NCBI RefSeq assembly: GCF_029215995.1
Contig: NZ_JAEMVB010000012.1
Coordinates: 1 to 54,781 of the forward strand
Direction of reading: 5' to 3'
DNA from: Sulfurimonas sp. SAG-AH-194-L11
GTDB lineage: Bacteria > Campylobacterota > Campylobacteria > Campylobacterales > Sulfurimonadaceae
Length of the DNA: 54,781 nt
Position numbers and translations under genes: made by a program. This document shows positions 1-8,023 of the stretch, in pieces. Position 1 is the stretch's first letter, and each line of letters opens with the position of its first letter. The notes beneath the pieces are model-generated. The model was not told the origin of the DNA. It was given only the letters and a program-made list of their open reading frames with translations, and ran no database searches.

Positions 1-580
1 TTAGACGCGAGTCTATTACTATTTCTATGGAGTTTAGCATCTCTTCATTAAGAGAGGAGTTTTTTAGATGTTTTTGCATAGTGTCATTAAAGGCTTTAGA
101 GTTTACTATTTTGATGACAGCAGTTCTCATTTTAGTTGAAAATGGCTCTTTGAGACTCTCTAGTGCTGCTTCTCCACCAAACATTCCTAGCATTCCACCA
201 AAAGATGACTCCATAACTGTTTTTGAGAGTGCATCAAATGCAGGGCTAAAGTCTGTCTCTTCTATGATGGGTTCAAGCTTGATTTTTTGCTCTTCATTGA
301 CAAGGAAATTTTCCAACTGTTCACGAGTAAAAAATTCACTCATCATAAGGTTTTTAATAGATGTTTTAAAAGCTTCAAAACGCAGGGGAATAACCCCACT
401 TCCATAAAGAAGCGGTACTTTTTCAAAGAGCATATGAATAGCTAGTTGGTTTGTAAGCGCACCAGACAGAGCAAAAAGTCCAGTGAAGAGTAGGGCATTA
501 TGCAACTCTAAAAAGAGAAAAGATAAGCCTATAAGTATGAGTGCGATAGTATTTGTTATTATGCTTTTATTTAAATTCAT
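1..580 (-). CDS. DUF445 family membrane protein (3' end beyond window)
   Basis: My reverse-strand translation from the ATG at 580 stays open to the window edge, giving about 193 residues without a stop, so the C-terminus is missing. The N-terminus (MNLNKSIITNTIALILIG) is hydrophobic and is followed by GALTNQLAIHMLFEKVPLLYGSG, resembling the start of DUF445 (YheB-like) membrane proteins. A second hydrophobic, glycine-rich patch with GGMLGMFGGE lies near residue 120. The function of the family is unknown; members are thought to be envelope proteins. The gene is divergent from the RND exporter with only 35 bp between start codons, so the two promoters must overlap coding sequence or be very compact. 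The family call is from recognition only. Confidence 0.72.
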   Translation of the reverse strand, partial: MNLNKSIITNTIALILIGLSFLFLELHNALLFTGLFALSGALTNQLAIHMLFEKVPLLYGSGVIPLRFEAFKTSIKNLMMSEFFTREQLENFLVNEEQKIKLEPIIEETDFSPAFDALSKTVMESSFGGMLGMFGGEAALESLKEPFSTKMRTAVIKIVNSKAFNDTMQKHLKNSSLNEEMLNSIEIVIDSRL

Positions 581-615
581 ACGTGATTATATCAAAGTTT
601 AATGTACAATATCTA

Positions 616-3600
616 ATGATAAAATTTTTACAGTACTTTATAAATAACTCGCGTTTAAACTATGCACTTTTAGCTTTTTTACTTTTTATGGGAGTAAATG
701 CATACATCAACATTCCAAAAGAGATGTTCCCTGTTGTTGAACTTGATAAAATAAGTGTTCGCGGTACTTATGTAGGAGCGAGTGCAGCAAATATGGATAG
801 GATGGCTGTTCGTGATATAGAAGATGCTATGAGTAACATCAACGGCATAGACAAGACAGAAGCGACTATTGCTCCGGGTGCTTTTACTATCATTTTGACT
901 CTTAATGAAAATGCAAATAAGATAAACATCTTAAACAATGTAAAAGACGCCATCAGTCTTTCAAAACAGTACTTACCCTCTGATATGCTTGAGCCTACAG
1001 CAACACTTATAGATAAAAATAAACCACTTATAAGAGTTGCTATCTCTTCAAAAACACTCTCTCAGGGTGACTTAACAGAGCTTGCACAAGATATAAAAAG
1101 TAAACTCTCAAAGATAAAGCATATTGCTGAAGTGGCTATTCGTGGTGATTCTAAAGAGGAGGTCTCCATCAAAGTGAACTCTGAGGCTATTCTTGCGTAT
1201 GGACTCAAACCATCGAGTGTGGTAAACGCTATCTCAAACCTCTCATATATTTTTCCTATAGGAAACATTGAAGAGAAGGGAAGTTTTGCTTTTATATCTA
1301 CTGTAAATGGTAAAACTGATGCTGCTGAGTGGGAGGAAAGTATCTTAAACATAGATGATAAATATGTGCGTTTAGGGGATTTGGCAGAGGTGGAGATACT
1401 CTACCCACAAACAGCAACACTTGCAACTTTTAACAACAACGAAACCCTAACTTTAGTTATCTCTAAAGGAGAAGAGGGTGATGCTCTTAAACTCTCAAAA
1501 ATCATAATAGAAGAGGTGAAAAAGCTTCAAAAGAGTTATAAAAATGTAATATTAACTCCCTATAAAGATAGTTCAGTACCTATAAAAAAACGACTCGATA
1601 CAGTTATATCTAACCTAATGTTTGGACTTATTCTCGTTTTTCTCTCCATGTATATTCTTATCAACCTTCGTATCGCATTTATTGTGGCGTTAGGGATTCC
1701 TTTTTCTTTTATTATAGGTCTTTTGTTTATATATTATCTTGGGTATTCTATCAACATAGTCTCCTTGTTAGGAGCACTCATAGTCATCGGAATCGTTGTG
1801 GATGATGCCATCGTTGTGAGTGAGAACATACAGAGGCATATAGATGAGGGGATGGATGCCAAAGAGGCTTCCATAGTAGGTGTACAAGAGATGATGCTAC
1901 CCGTATCACTTGCAACACTGACAACAGCTGCTGCCTTTTTGCCTATGTTTTTGATGCATGGTGAAATCGCTCTTTTCCTAATCCTCGTGCCTATCGTTGT
2001 TGTACTCATACTTTTGGGCTCACTCATAGAGAGTTTTTTCTTTTTACCACTCCATGCAAGTGAACTGCTTAAAAAAAGTCATAACCTTGTAGACTGGACT
2101 CTCGCTCAAAACTTTTATGAGAGACTCCTCTCTTTTAACATACACTATAAAAAAACTTTTTTACTTACTTTTTTAGTTTTAGTGCCGCTTTTAACAGTTT
2201 TTACAGCAAACTCTATGAAGTTTCAGTTTTTTCCAAACTTTGATGGAAACAATCTTTATGTCTCAGCTAAAATAGATATAAACACACCCATAGAGGAGAC
2301 TTTCGCACTCTCAAAAGAGATAGAAGCAGAGATAATGAAACATGCCGAGGAGTTCTCTTTGAAATCTACCTCTGCTACAACTGGTTACAGACGAAGTCTC
2401 TCAGGAGAAACAGAGTTTAACAACAATGTGTTCTACATCACACTTGAACTCTATGACACAAAAGATACAAACTTCATCAGTAAGTACATCAACCCCATAC
2501 TCAACTTTCGTTTTGTTTTTAATGACCCTGATAAACGCCGTGAGAAAAAAACATACGAACTCGCACCTCGTCTTAAAGAGATTATAGAGCCATTTCGTGA
2601 GAAGTATTCTATGCTAGAACTTGGAGTGACAGCGGATAGACCCGGTCTTATACGAAGTGACATACAGATAAACCTCTCAGGAAGTGAGGATGCTATCTTA
2701 GAAAAAAGTATCAAAGAGTTAGAGTCTGCTTTATCAGTTATGCAGGGAGTTGCAAACTTTAGTGATAACATAAAATACGGAAAGATGGAGTATAAGATAA
2801 AAATTAACTCTTATGGAGAGAGTTTAGGTCTCAGTGAAGCTTCTATCTCAAAAGTTTTGAGTAACTTCTTTTTGGAAAAGCGACAATCTACAACTTTTAA
2901 TAACCGTGGCGTTATGGAGATAAAAACAGAGGATAGTAACAAAGATAAAAAAGCGACACTTTTTAACTTTAACATTAGTCTCAATGATGGTCGTTATGTC
3001 AAACTTACAGATGTTGCAACTATTGAGACTATACGAGATTATGAGAGTATAAATAAACTCAATGGGGCCATCGTAAAAACAGTATTTGCTAACTTAGACA
3101 AAAGGGTGATAACACCCCAAGAGGTACTAGAAAAACTCCAACCTATCTTAGATAAAATTTCAGATATGGGGATAGAGGTTAATCTACTAGGAGAAAAAGA
3201 GAAGTCAAAACAGCTCAAAGGCGATATGAAATCTTCTCTTATTTTAGCGATGTTCCTTATCTTTATAACACTACTGCTTATCTTCTCAAAAGTGAAGTAT
3301 GTTCTGATGGTTATGAGTGTTATCCCTTTTTCTGTTTTAGGAGCACTCTTTGGGCATAAACTATTAGGCATTCCTCTAACAATGCCCTCTATCATCGGTA
3401 TATTAGGTTTAGCGGGTGTGGTTATAAATGATGGAATTATTATGTTAGATTTTTTACACGGAACGCGAAATAGCCAAGAGTTTTTTACTCGTGCGAAACA
3501 TAGACTTAGACCTATTCTCATCACAAGTATCACAACATTTTTAGGACTTTTTACTCTTATATTTTATGCAAGTGGTCAAGCTGTTATCTTGCAACCTATC

Positions 3601-3699
3601 GCTATTTCTATCGGATTTGGACTGATTTGGGGAACTGTGTTAAATTTACTGTATCTACCAACATTATATGCGATGGTAAATAAAATCAAGCCGCTTTAA
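616..3699 (+). CDS. RND (AcrB/HAE1-like) efflux permease, orphan
   Basis: An inner-membrane proton-driven exporter of about 1027 residues, the full length expected for the AcrB/MexB/CusA superfamily. The ATG at 616 is preferred over an upstream in-frame start at 553, because it begins MIKFLQYFINNSRLNYALL, leading directly into the first membrane helix. The usual plan is visible: first helix, a large periplasmic porter loop, a helix bundle carrying GIVVDDAIVVSENIQ with the two adjacent Asp of helix 4, then a second periplasmic loop and a second bundle with GLAGVVINDGIIMLDF. No membrane-fusion protein or TolC-like gene adjoins it, which is unusual for this family. Its 3' end overlaps the convergent MFS gene by 14 bp. 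Substrate cannot be judged from sequence. Confidence 0.88.
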   Translation: MIKFLQYFINNSRLNYALLAFLLFMGVNAYINIPKEMFPVVELDKISVRGTYVGASAANMDRMAVRDIEDAMSNINGIDKTEATIAPGAFTIILTLNENANKINILNNVKDAISLSKQYLPSDMLEPTATLIDKNKPLIRVAISSKTLSQGDLTELAQDIKSKLSKIKHIAEVAIRGDSKEEVSIKVNSEAILAYGLKPSSVVNAISNLSYIFPIGNIEEKGSFAFISTVNGKTDAAEWEESILNIDDKYVRLGDLAEVEILYPQTATLATFNNNETLTLVISKGEEGDALKLSKIIIEEVKKLQKSYKNVILTPYKDSSVPIKKRLDTVISNLMFGLILVFLSMYILINLRIAFIVALGIPFSFIIGLLFIYYLGYSINIVSLLGALIVIGIVVDDAIVVSENIQRHIDEGMDAKEASIVGVQEMMLPVSLATLTTAAAFLPMFLMHGEIALFLILVPIVVVLILLGSLIESFFFLPLHASELLKKSHNLVDWTLAQNFYERLLSFNIHYKKTFLLTFLVLVPLLTVFTANSMKFQFFPNFDGNNLYVSAKIDINTPIEETFALSKEIEAEIMKHAEEFSLKSTSATTGYRRSLSGETEFNNNVFYITLELYDTKDTNFISKYINPILNFRFVFNDPDKRREKKTYELAPRLKEIIEPFREKYSMLELGVTADRPGLIRSDIQINLSGSEDAILEKSIKELESALSVMQGVANFSDNIKYGKMEYKIKINSYGESLGLSEASISKVLSNFFLEKRQSTTFNNRGVMEIKTEDSNKDKKATLFNFNISLNDGRYVKLTDVATIETIRDYESINKLNGAIVKTVFANLDKRVITPQEVLEKLQPILDKISDMGIEVNLLGEKEKSKQLKGDMKSSLILAMFLIFITLLLIFSKVKYVLMVMSVIPFSVLGALFGHKLLGIPLTMPSIIGILGLAGVVINDGIIMLDFLHGTRNSQEFFTRAKHRLRPILITSITTFLGLFTLIFYASGQAVILQPIAISIGFGLIWGTVLNLLYLPTLYAMVNKIKPL

Positions 3700-4864
3700 T
3701 ATACTTTGTTAAAAACATGAAAACGACACCTAAAGAGACTATAAACGCGGTGAGATAGAGGGTTGTGTGAAAGTCACCATACTCAGCTATAAGTGCTACA
3801 CTGTAAAGGGGTGCTGCTACTTGACCTATACCATAAGCTGCTGTCATAGAGCCCATAAGTATGACAGGATTATCTTTAGAAATCTGTCCTGCTAGGTTCA
3901 TAAACAGTGCAACAAGACCTATAAAAGTACTGCCATACAGAGCTGCACTTAAAAGATTTATGTATATGTTTGTACTAAGTGTTGGTAGGAGTATGCCTAT
4001 GACTTGAAGTGAAAGTGCAAAGATGATGACATTTACACTGTTAAACCTATGAGCTAAACGCATCCAAAGTATAGAAGAGGGGATTCCTGCTATGCCGACT
4101 ATAAGCCATGCTAAATTACCTCTTCCCTCTAAACCCTCAAGTGAATTTACTATCTCTGGTAGAAATGTACCTTGAACTACAAAGCCGACACCCTCTGTTA
4201 AGTAAGCGAGAATAAGTAATACAACATACAGAGAGAAAACAGACTTTGTACTCTCTTTATGTAGGGCGACTTTATGGCTCTTTTTGTCAAAGGAGAGGAT
4301 ATAAAAGATATAAAAAGAAAATACAAACGCCATGAATGCAAGCACTAACCAAGCATCACTCCATGAGTTGTTCTTTAAAACTAGTTGTGAGACTAACTCA
4401 CTTATGACAATGGCAAAACCAATGCCACTAAAGTGAATTCCCATAGCCTTCGTTTTATTTTCAAGCTTGAGTTTGAGCATAACAAGTGAAGCACCTACTA
4501 AAAGTATCATAGCAGAGCCAAAACCAGCTAAAATACGTGAAATAATCCATAAAGTTTCGTTGTGTGTAGTACCAAGTATGATGGATGTTACTATACTTAG
4601 AACAATGCCTAAACGTAAATAAAAAACTTTTTTTTGTATGTTTTTAAGTGAAACAGAGAAGAGGGCTCCACTGAGGTAACCAACAAAGTTAAGTGAGGCT
4701 AAGACACCAGCCTGCGTTACAGTAAGATAATCATTAAGCATAGCGGGTAAAAGAGAGGTGAATGCGAAGCGTGCTACTCCAACACCGATGATAATAGCTA
4801 AAATCCCAGCTAAGAGTATGTTGGCATTTGAGTTTTTATTTAATAAAGAGAAGATAAAGTGCAC
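3686..4864 (-). CDS. MFS transporter, YbfB/YjiJ-like
   Basis: A 392-residue inner-membrane protein with about twelve hydrophobic helices. The N-terminus GVGVARFAFTSLLPAML and the overall length resemble the YbfB/YjiJ group of major facilitator permeases, whose substrates are mostly unknown. The start is a GTG at 4864 that lies inside the 3' end of the preceding 41-residue gene (overlap 29 bp), so translation is probably coupled to that small ORF. No in-frame ATG occurs before the first helix. It is the last gene of a three-gene minus-strand operon with the rhodanese and the small membrane protein, which hints at export of a sulfur- or stress-related solute; that is inference only. Confidence 0.8.
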   Translation of the reverse strand: MHFIFSLLNKNSNANILLAGILAIIIGVGVARFAFTSLLPAMLNDYLTVTQAGVLASLNFVGYLSGALFSVSLKNIQKKVFYLRLGIVLSIVTSIILGTTHNETLWIISRILAGFGSAMILLVGASLVMLKLKLENKTKAMGIHFSGIGFAIVISELVSQLVLKNNSWSDAWLVLAFMAFVFSFYIFYILSFDKKSHKVALHKESTKSVFSLYVVLLILAYLTEGVGFVVQGTFLPEIVNSLEGLEGRGNLAWLIVGIAGIPSSILWMRLAHRFNSVNVIIFALSLQVIGILLPTLSTNIYINLLSAALYGSTFIGLVALFMNLAGQISKDNPVILMGSMTAAYGIGQVAAPLYSVALIAEYGDFHTTLYLTAFIVSLGVVFMFLTKYIKAA

Positions 4865-4961
4865 CCCAAAGTAAAAAAATGATAATTCCTAGAAAACCAA
4901 AGACTATAACAAGTCTAAGCGTAAAGTGAAATAGGAATTTTACAAAGGGAGGTATTTTCAT
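4836..4961 (-). CDS. 41-residue predicted membrane protein
   Basis: This gene was found by hand in the gap between the rhodanese and the MFS gene. It runs from the ATG at 4961 to a TAA at 4836-4838 and encodes MKIPPFVKFLFHFTLRLV, then a strongly hydrophobic stretch (VFGFLGIIIFLLWGALYLL) and ends FIK. It is one transmembrane segment with a positively charged N-terminus. A purine-rich sequence (AAGGGAGGT on the opposite strand is absent, but the start lies 2 bp after the rhodanese stop) suggests translational coupling. Its 3' end overlaps the MFS gene. I do not recognise a family; small membrane partners of transporters often look like this. It could also be a translated leader that only serves to open the MFS start. 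Confidence 0.55.
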   Translation of the reverse strand: MKIPPFVKFLFHFTLRLVIVFGFLGIIIFLLWGALYLLFIK

Positions 4962-4963
4962 AA

Positions 4964-5362
4964 CTACTTTTTGTAAGGGTATACTTTCATCTTAAGACCC
5001 TTTGTTGCATACTCCATTCCACCTAAGATATTTACTACTTTATAGTTTAACTTTTCTGACATCCATGGTGCTATCATAGATGTTCTACTTCCCGTATGGC
5101 AGATGATAGCAAAGGGTTTTGTAGTGTCAACTTTTGCATTTAACTCTTGTAAAAAAGCATTCAGGTCGTACTTACCTCTTTCGTTAAAAAACTCTATGGG
5201 AATTGCACCTTTTAAAAGACCTTCTTCTTTCCACTCGCCAACTGTTCTAACGTCGACTATAGGAAGACCTGAGTCTATCATCTGTTGCGAGAGGTAAGCA
5301 TTTGTAAGCTCTGCAAAAAGTGAAGCAGATACTAGCATTAATAGTAAAATAATTTTTTTCAA
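4964..5362 (-). CDS. Periplasmic rhodanese-like protein
   Basis: A single-domain rhodanese (sulfurtransferase fold) of 132 residues with a signal peptide MKKIILLLMLVSASLFAE. I chose the TTG at 5362 because GGAG lies 7 bp upstream and the sequence from there is a textbook signal peptide; longer versions add an implausible leader. The domain shows IVDVRT (CH2A-like start), GAIPIEF, and the active loop IICHTGSRTS with the catalytic Cys at residue 88 in the CX5R layout, so it should be active in carrying a sulfane sulfur in the periplasm. It is the first gene of an operon with the small membrane protein and the MFS permease, and it is divergent from the gene at 5419. Confidence 0.85.
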   Translation of the reverse strand: MKKIILLLMLVSASLFAELTNAYLSQQMIDSGLPIVDVRTVGEWKEEGLLKGAIPIEFFNERGKYDLNAFLQELNAKVDTTKPFAIICHTGSRTSMIAPWMSEKLNYKVVNILGGMEYATKGLKMKVYPYKK

Positions 5363-5383
5363 TTTGTTCTCCAAAATAAACTG

Positions 5384-5402
5384 TATAATTATAACAATTA
5401 TA
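5384..5402. promoter_or_regulatory. Divergent promoter region with small palindrome
   Basis: TATAATT (5384-5390) and AATTATA (5396-5402) form a perfect 7-bp inverted repeat with a 5-nt spacer, midway between the divergent starts at 5362 and 5419. Either arm could serve as a -10 element for one of the two genes. Because the sequence is only A and T, the symmetry may just reflect two facing -10 boxes. Confidence 0.35.
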
Positions 5403-5418
5403 TTTAAATAGGAATACA

Positions 5419-5790
5419 ATGGCAGCATCTGTAAAAGCAATAAACAATGCAAATAGACTCAGATATATTAGAGCACTAGAGCGTTTTCACAAGAGTATGA
5501 TTTCATTTTTGATGAATACTCCTGAGTTGACACACAAAAGTCTCAACAAAAAGATAGATAACTCTCTTAAACTACTCAAACGTATTGATGAGATTGATTT
5601 GTATAAGGGTGAGTTAAAAGATTTGCAACTTTTAGTGAAAAAAATGATAGGGTATAAAGACTCCGAGGATGATATAGATAGCATAAAAGAAGCTATCCTT
5701 TATGCCTCAAATCAGTTAGATAAGAGTAAAAATGCTAAACGCTATAAAAAAGACAAACATGCAAACTCGATGTTTGATGACTGGGAGTAG
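5419..5790 (+). CDS. Hypothetical helical protein
   Basis: A 123-residue, highly charged soluble protein with no signal peptide. It is predicted to be almost entirely alpha-helical (leucine, lysine and glutamate patterns such as NSLKLLKRIDEID) with a lysine-rich tail KNAKRYKKDKHANSMFDDWE. I do not recognise a family. It ends 9 bp before the OmpR-type regulator at 5800 and runs in the same direction, so the three genes to 7498 may be one transcript. A function in signalling would be guesswork. Confidence 0.6.
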   Translation: MAASVKAINNANRLRYIRALERFHKSMISFLMNTPELTHKSLNKKIDNSLKLLKRIDEIDLYKGELKDLQLLVKKMIGYKDSEDDIDSIKEAILYASNQLDKSKNAKRYKKDKHANSMFDDWE

Positions 5791-5799
5791 TACAAGAGC

Positions 5800-6453
5800 A
5801 TGGCAAGAATACTCCTTTTAGAAGATGATATCACACTTGGTGATACTCTTGGTGAACTCTTAGAGTCAGAAGGATACGAAGTAGTTCTAGTAACACATGG
5901 TCAGGATGTCTTAGATTTAACTGCAAGTCAAAGTTTTGAGTTGATGCTTTTTGATGTGAATGTCCCAGATTTTAATGGTTTTGAGCTCTTAAAATTACTT
6001 AGAGATACTGATAACACTACTCCATGTATCTTCTTAACCTCTTTAAATGATATTGCCTCACTCTCTAAAGGTTTTGAAGTTGGTGCAGATGATTATCTAA
6101 AAAAACCTTTTGATTTTGATGAGTTGCTCGTTCGTATCAAAGCAGTACTTAGAAAGTATTTTCACACCTTAGATAATGAAGTGAAGTATAAAGAGTTACT
6201 TTACAAAATAACTACAAATGAGCTTTTTGATGGTACAAAGCTTATATCTTTAGCACCACAAGAACAAAAACTTTTAGCACTTTTTTTTAAAAATATAAAT
6301 ACAACCATCACTAAAACAGAACTTCTTTTTGAGTTAAATAGTGAAAATGAAGCGAGTGAGGGAGCACTTCGTGTTTACATCGCAAAACTGAGAAAAATTG
6401 GTTTAGAGATAGAGACTATAAAAGGTACAGGGTATAGACTTGTTAGAGTATGA
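5800..6453 (+). CDS. OmpR/PhoB-family response regulator
   Basis: A two-component transcription factor of 217 residues. The receiver domain (about 1-118) has the acidic pair D9/D10, phospho-acceptor D52 (FELMLFDVNVPDFNG), T80 and K102 in KKPF, so it should be phosphorylatable. The C-terminal winged helix (about 125-217) ends with ALRVYIAKLRK and IKGTGYRLV, the usual OmpR signature. The stop codon overlaps the start region of the following histidine kinase, its obvious partner. DNA target and stimulus are unknown. Confidence 0.92.
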   Translation: MARILLLEDDITLGDTLGELLESEGYEVVLVTHGQDVLDLTASQSFELMLFDVNVPDFNGFELLKLLRDTDNTTPCIFLTSLNDIASLSKGFEVGADDYLKKPFDFDELLVRIKAVLRKYFHTLDNEVKYKELLYKITTNELFDGTKLISLAPQEQKLLALFFKNINTTITKTELLFELNSENEASEGALRVYIAKLRKIGLEIETIKGTGYRLVRV

Positions 6454-7498
6454 AAAAACTGCCTTTTGGAAGTTCTTTAGTATATACTTTGGAAGTGTTG
6501 CACTACTGATTTTAGTTTCGGGATACTTTTACTTTGGTGAGCAAAAGAAGATACTACTCAAAAAAGAGCATTTTTCTATGATAGAGTATATACGAAAAAT
6601 CAAGATGAACTTGTATGAGTTAGACACACATGGTATCACCCATACTGTAACTTATGAAGAGATTCCTGCGTTTACTATGAATAATTTTACTACTAAAGAG
6701 AACTATTTTGAAGCATATTTACCCTATAGTTGGGATGGTGGATACTATGTAGTTCGCAAAGAAAAAACGCTCTTTTATAAAGAGTTGTCTCATGTAAAAA
6801 ACAAAATTATTATTGCACAAGTATTACTCTTAGCACTCTTTGCAATCATTAGTTTTATTCTTGCAAAACGAGCATTAAAACCTATGCAAGAGGCGATAAC
6901 AAAGCTAGATAATTTTGCAAAAGATTTAATCCACGACTTAAATACCCCGGTAACCTCCATACTCTTAAACACAAAAATTTTAGAAAAGGGTTTAGATGAA
7001 GAATCTAAAGCAGTACAGAGAATCAAAACGAGTGCTAAAGAGATAGGTGAACTCCATAACAACCTCACTATTTTACTGCAAGAAGAGACTATGACAATGA
7101 AAGAGGAGAATCTTTTTGATTTACTTGAGAGTGTTATTAGTACACAAGAAGTTTTATATCCTAAGATAAAGATACATGTACAAAGAAGTGAACTGCTTGT
7201 GAAAGTAAATGCAGATGCCCTTAAACAAGTACTTTCAAATATTTTCTCAAATGCATGTAAATATAACAAAGTAGAGGGTTATATTAATGTATATCTTAAA
7301 GGAAGAACCCTCTATATTCAAGATAGTGGTGTGGGGATATTAAAACCTGAAAATATTTTTAAGAGGAACTATACCGAGCACAAAAGTGGACATGGTATAG
7401 GGCTTGATATTGTTAAAAGATTGTGCGATTTAATGGAGATAAATATCTCAGTCTCTTCTATAGTAGGAGAGGGGACACTGATTAAGATGGCATTTTAA
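6440..7498 (+). CDS. Membrane sensor histidine kinase
   Basis: Partner of the regulator at 5800. The order is: N-terminal helix (FFSIYFGSVALLILVSGYFYFG), a short periplasmic sensor of about 95 residues, a second helix (IAQVLLLALFAIISFILA), then the dimerisation domain with the H-box DLIHDLNTPVTSI, N-box NIFSNACKYNK, G1 DSGVGI and G2 GHGIGLDIVKRL. All catalytic boxes are present. The start is problematic: the open frame begins at a TTG (6440) inside the regulator gene, whereas a better-placed ATG at 6450, overlapping the regulator TGA as ATGA, is out of frame by one base at an A6 run (6453-6458). With seven A the protein would start MKKTAFWKFF. The kinase may therefore use the TTG, or the A-run is variable or miscalled. 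Confidence 0.87.
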   Translation: MLEYEKTAFWKFFSIYFGSVALLILVSGYFYFGEQKKILLKKEHFSMIEYIRKIKMNLYELDTHGITHTVTYEEIPAFTMNNFTTKENYFEAYLPYSWDGGYYVVRKEKTLFYKELSHVKNKIIIAQVLLLALFAIISFILAKRALKPMQEAITKLDNFAKDLIHDLNTPVTSILLNTKILEKGLDEESKAVQRIKTSAKEIGELHNNLTILLQEETMTMKEENLFDLLESVISTQEVLYPKIKIHVQRSELLVKVNADALKQVLSNIFSNACKYNKVEGYINVYLKGRTLYIQDSGVGILKPENIFKRNYTEHKSGHGIGLDIVKRLCDLMEINISVSSIVGEGTLIKMAF

Positions 7499-7510
7499 AC
7501 AGTCCCATAA

Positions 7511-7531
7511 GAACTCCTAAAAGAGGAGTTC
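7511..7531. terminator. Hairpin between convergent genes
   Basis: GAACTCCT (7511-7518) and AGGAGTTC (7524-7531) are a perfect 8-bp inverted repeat with a 5-nt loop in the 35-bp gap between the histidine kinase stop and the converging gene at 7534. The T-run after it is poor on either strand, so this would be a weak bidirectional terminator. Confidence 0.5.
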
Positions 7532-7533
7532 CT

Positions 7534-7980
7534 TTAGCCCATTTGAACAGAATCTATCTCACCCTTAAACTCTTCAATAGAAAAAGTTACTTGATTAGCT
7601 ATTGATTCAGGTGTATTTCTTCTTAACGCAGTATCTCTTAAACGTATTTTACGGGTTGGTTTATTGTATTCACTTATAACATAAGTTACTAAGATATAAG
7701 GGTCTATATGAATATCGCAACTCGAAGAGCTTTCTTTCTCATCAGGAATACAATACTCTATTTCAATATCGGGGTCGACCATTGCATTGTTTACAAGTTC
7801 TAAAACTTGTGTGAGTCTATCATGCAGCTTCTTTTTGTCTAGCTCAATCTCTTTTGGATCATTAAGAAGTGCTAGAATTTTTTCTAGTTTTTCTTTAATC
7901 TCATTTTCCATTACAGTCTCTTCTGTATCGTTGAGAAGTGCCACAACTTCTTCAAGTCTTACTTTTATTTCTCGTTCCAT
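7534..7980 (-). CDS. Helical-repeat hypothetical protein, paralogue A
   Basis: A 148-residue cytoplasmic protein of unknown function. The N-terminal half has three copies of a roughly 23-residue helical unit: IKVRLEEVVALLNDTEE (about 5-21), IKEKLEKILALLNDPKE (about 28-44) and LHDRLTQVLELVNNAMV (about 51-67). The C-terminal half is predicted beta-rich with YCIPD, SCDI, ILVTY and RKIRL, ending in QMG. It is the downstream member of a tandem pair with 8024-8467: the C-terminal landmarks (YCIPD, SCDI, P-x-ILxTY, RKxxL, PE, SIExFK, MG end) are conserved between the two, and both have AGGAG in the same position before the ATG. No recognised domain. The repeated LL-N-D ending suggests short helical hairpins that could mediate protein contacts. 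Confidence 0.7.
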   Translation of the reverse strand: MEREIKVRLEEVVALLNDTEETVMENEIKEKLEKILALLNDPKEIELDKKKLHDRLTQVLELVNNAMVDPDIEIEYCIPDEKESSSSCDIHIDPYILVTYVISEYNKPTRKIRLRDTALRRNTPESIANQVTFSIEEFKGEIDSVQMG

Positions 7981-8023
7981 AATAATTCTCCTAAAATAAT
8001 TAGTTAAGTATTTATATAAGCTT

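Noticed and set aside
27..407. 126-residue plus-strand ORF
   Set aside because: It is antisense to the DUF445-like gene, which is open throughout and gives a coherent membrane protein; the plus-strand translation is serine-rich and has no family resemblance.
3039..3533. 164-residue minus-strand ORF inside the RND gene
   Set aside because: Shadow of a well-conserved RND coding region; no start context and no family resemblance.
6790..7269. 159-residue minus-strand ORF inside the histidine kinase gene
   Set aside because: Antisense to the H-box and N-box regions of a clear kinase; not a credible gene.
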